This document shows positions 13,390-13,870 of a DNA stretch of 13,870 bases, piece after piece. Source of the DNA: Candidatus Sumerlaeota bacterium (GTDB taxonomy: Bacteria; Sumerlaeota; Sumerlaeia; SLMS01); NCBI GenBank assembly GCA_020850785.1, contig JADZDZ010000056.1:1-13870 (forward strand), given 5' to 3'. The position numbers and the translations under genes were made by a program. Each line of letters begins with the position of its first letter. Within the stretch, counting starts at the first letter, position 1. The notes beneath the pieces were generated by a model. It was not told the origin of the DNA. It ran no database searches and worked only from the letters and a program-made list of their open reading frames with translations.

Positions 13390-13617
13390 GTTAACAGAAT
13401 CCTCGGCAAGCCGCCTACGGCCCGCTATTGTTGGCTATGTATAGCGCAGGTATCCGCTCCGCAGTGATAGAGGTCAACCTGAATGGGGCGGGTCGGAAAC
13501 CGTAGGTACCCCACCTCCGGGGGAGGGGGTCTGCGGTGGTTCGCCTTGCTTCCGCCGTGGCGATCATGAATCTGGCGGAGATTCCAGTACTGTTCCTCGG
13601 ATTCCAGAAGGAGAGCC
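13390..13617. other. Divergent intergenic region with GC-rich hairpin
   Basis: This 228-bp gap separates the minus-strand cluster from the plus-strand FHA gene and must hold promoters for both. A G-rich block at 13509-13530 (CCCACCTCC then five G, A, five G, T) can fold as CCTCC/GGAGG plus CCC/GGG with a bulged A. The plus-strand end carries AAGGAG (13608-13613) as a good ribosome binding site 4 nt before the FHA start. No plus-strand promoter stands out. I see no gene in it. Confidence 0.5.
13449..13477 (-). promoter_or_regulatory. Possible promoter of the PilO-like to DUF4139 cluster
   Basis: On the minus strand TTGACC (13477-13472) has five of six -35 bases and is followed after 17 bp by GATACC (13454-13449), a poor -10 with only the central ATA matching. 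It lies 60 bp upstream of the TTG start. The spacing is ideal but the -10 is weak, so it could be activator-dependent or false. Confidence 0.25.
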
Positions 13618-13870
13618 ATGGCTCGGCTGGTCATTGAAAGCGGTGCAGAGGCGGGTGCCACCTTTCCCCTGGATCGGCCTGTGAATACCATAGGCCGCAG
13701 CGTGACAAACACCATCCAGATCGTGGATCGGCGCATGTCCCGCAACCATCTGGAAAGTCACATCCAGGGCAGCCGCCTGACGCTCAAAGACTTGGGTAGC
13801 AAGAACGGTACGCTGCTCAACAACGCGGCCTCTGTTGCCCCCACGGACCTTAAAAACAACGACCGTATTC
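13618..13870 (+). CDS. FHA-domain protein, N-terminal part (cut by window end)
   Basis: The first 84 residues are visible and no stop is reached, so the gene continues past the window. It starts directly with a forkhead-associated domain: ARLVIESGAEAGATFPLD, then TIGRSVTNTIQI with the Gly-Arg of the phosphopeptide-binding loop, RRMSRNHLE with the Ser-x-x-His pair, and LKDLGSKNGTLLNN. FHA domains bind phosphothreonine peptides and imply Ser/Thr kinase signalling in this cell. AAGGAG precedes the ATG at 4 nt. It is divergent from the PilO-like cluster. What follows the FHA domain (GAF, response regulator, kinase, ATPase or nothing) cannot be seen. Domain identity is clear; protein role is not. 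Confidence 0.85.
   Translation, partial: MARLVIESGAEAGATFPLDRPVNTIGRSVTNTIQIVDRRMSRNHLESHIQGSRLTLKDLGSKNGTLLNNAASVAPTDLKNNDRI

Overview
The window is GC-rich, densely coding DNA from a chromosome of a diderm (Gram-negative-type) bacterium. Evidence for two membranes is a lipobox-bearing TPR lipoprotein, three Sec-signal-peptide proteins, a PilO/GspM-like inner-membrane protein and a possible LpxL-like remnant. TTG start codons, large tight gene clusters and several signalling/scaffold domains (STAS, TPR, FHA) would fit an environmental lineage of the PVC/FCB or candidate-phylum kind, but no marker here allows a firm taxonomic call. I see no rRNA, tRNA, CRISPR array, IS element or phage gene.

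Left part (1-5236): a glycogen debranching enzyme (+) runs into a convergent class V aminotransferase/cysteine desulfurase (-), with overlapping stop codons. A good sigma70-type promoter then drives a TTG-initiated STAS-domain protein and, 32 bp later, RecO (both +). Between recO and a convergent RidA-family gene lie a perfect REP-like palindrome and an intrinsic terminator for the RidA gene.

Right part (5289-13389, all minus strand): eight genes are packed head to tail and probably form one operon of about 8 kb. In transcription order they are a PilO/GspM-like membrane protein with a Pro-rich tail, a STAS-TPR fusion, an unrecognised protein faintly like an LpxL-type acyltransferase, RuvX, a TPR lipoprotein, and three consecutive secreted DUF4139 (MuiA-type) paralogues. 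The run ends at a long stem-loop. Two junctions are ATGA overlaps, one is a 59-bp overlap and one is a 2-bp gap. Divergent from this cluster, the window edge cuts an FHA-domain gene.

The most unusual content is the tandem trio of secreted DUF4139 proteins, co-directional with a TPR lipoprotein and PilO-like and STAS-TPR proteins. I read it as a candidate uncharacterised cell-envelope system. Gene order, exported signals and paralogy are visible in the sequence; the function is inference.
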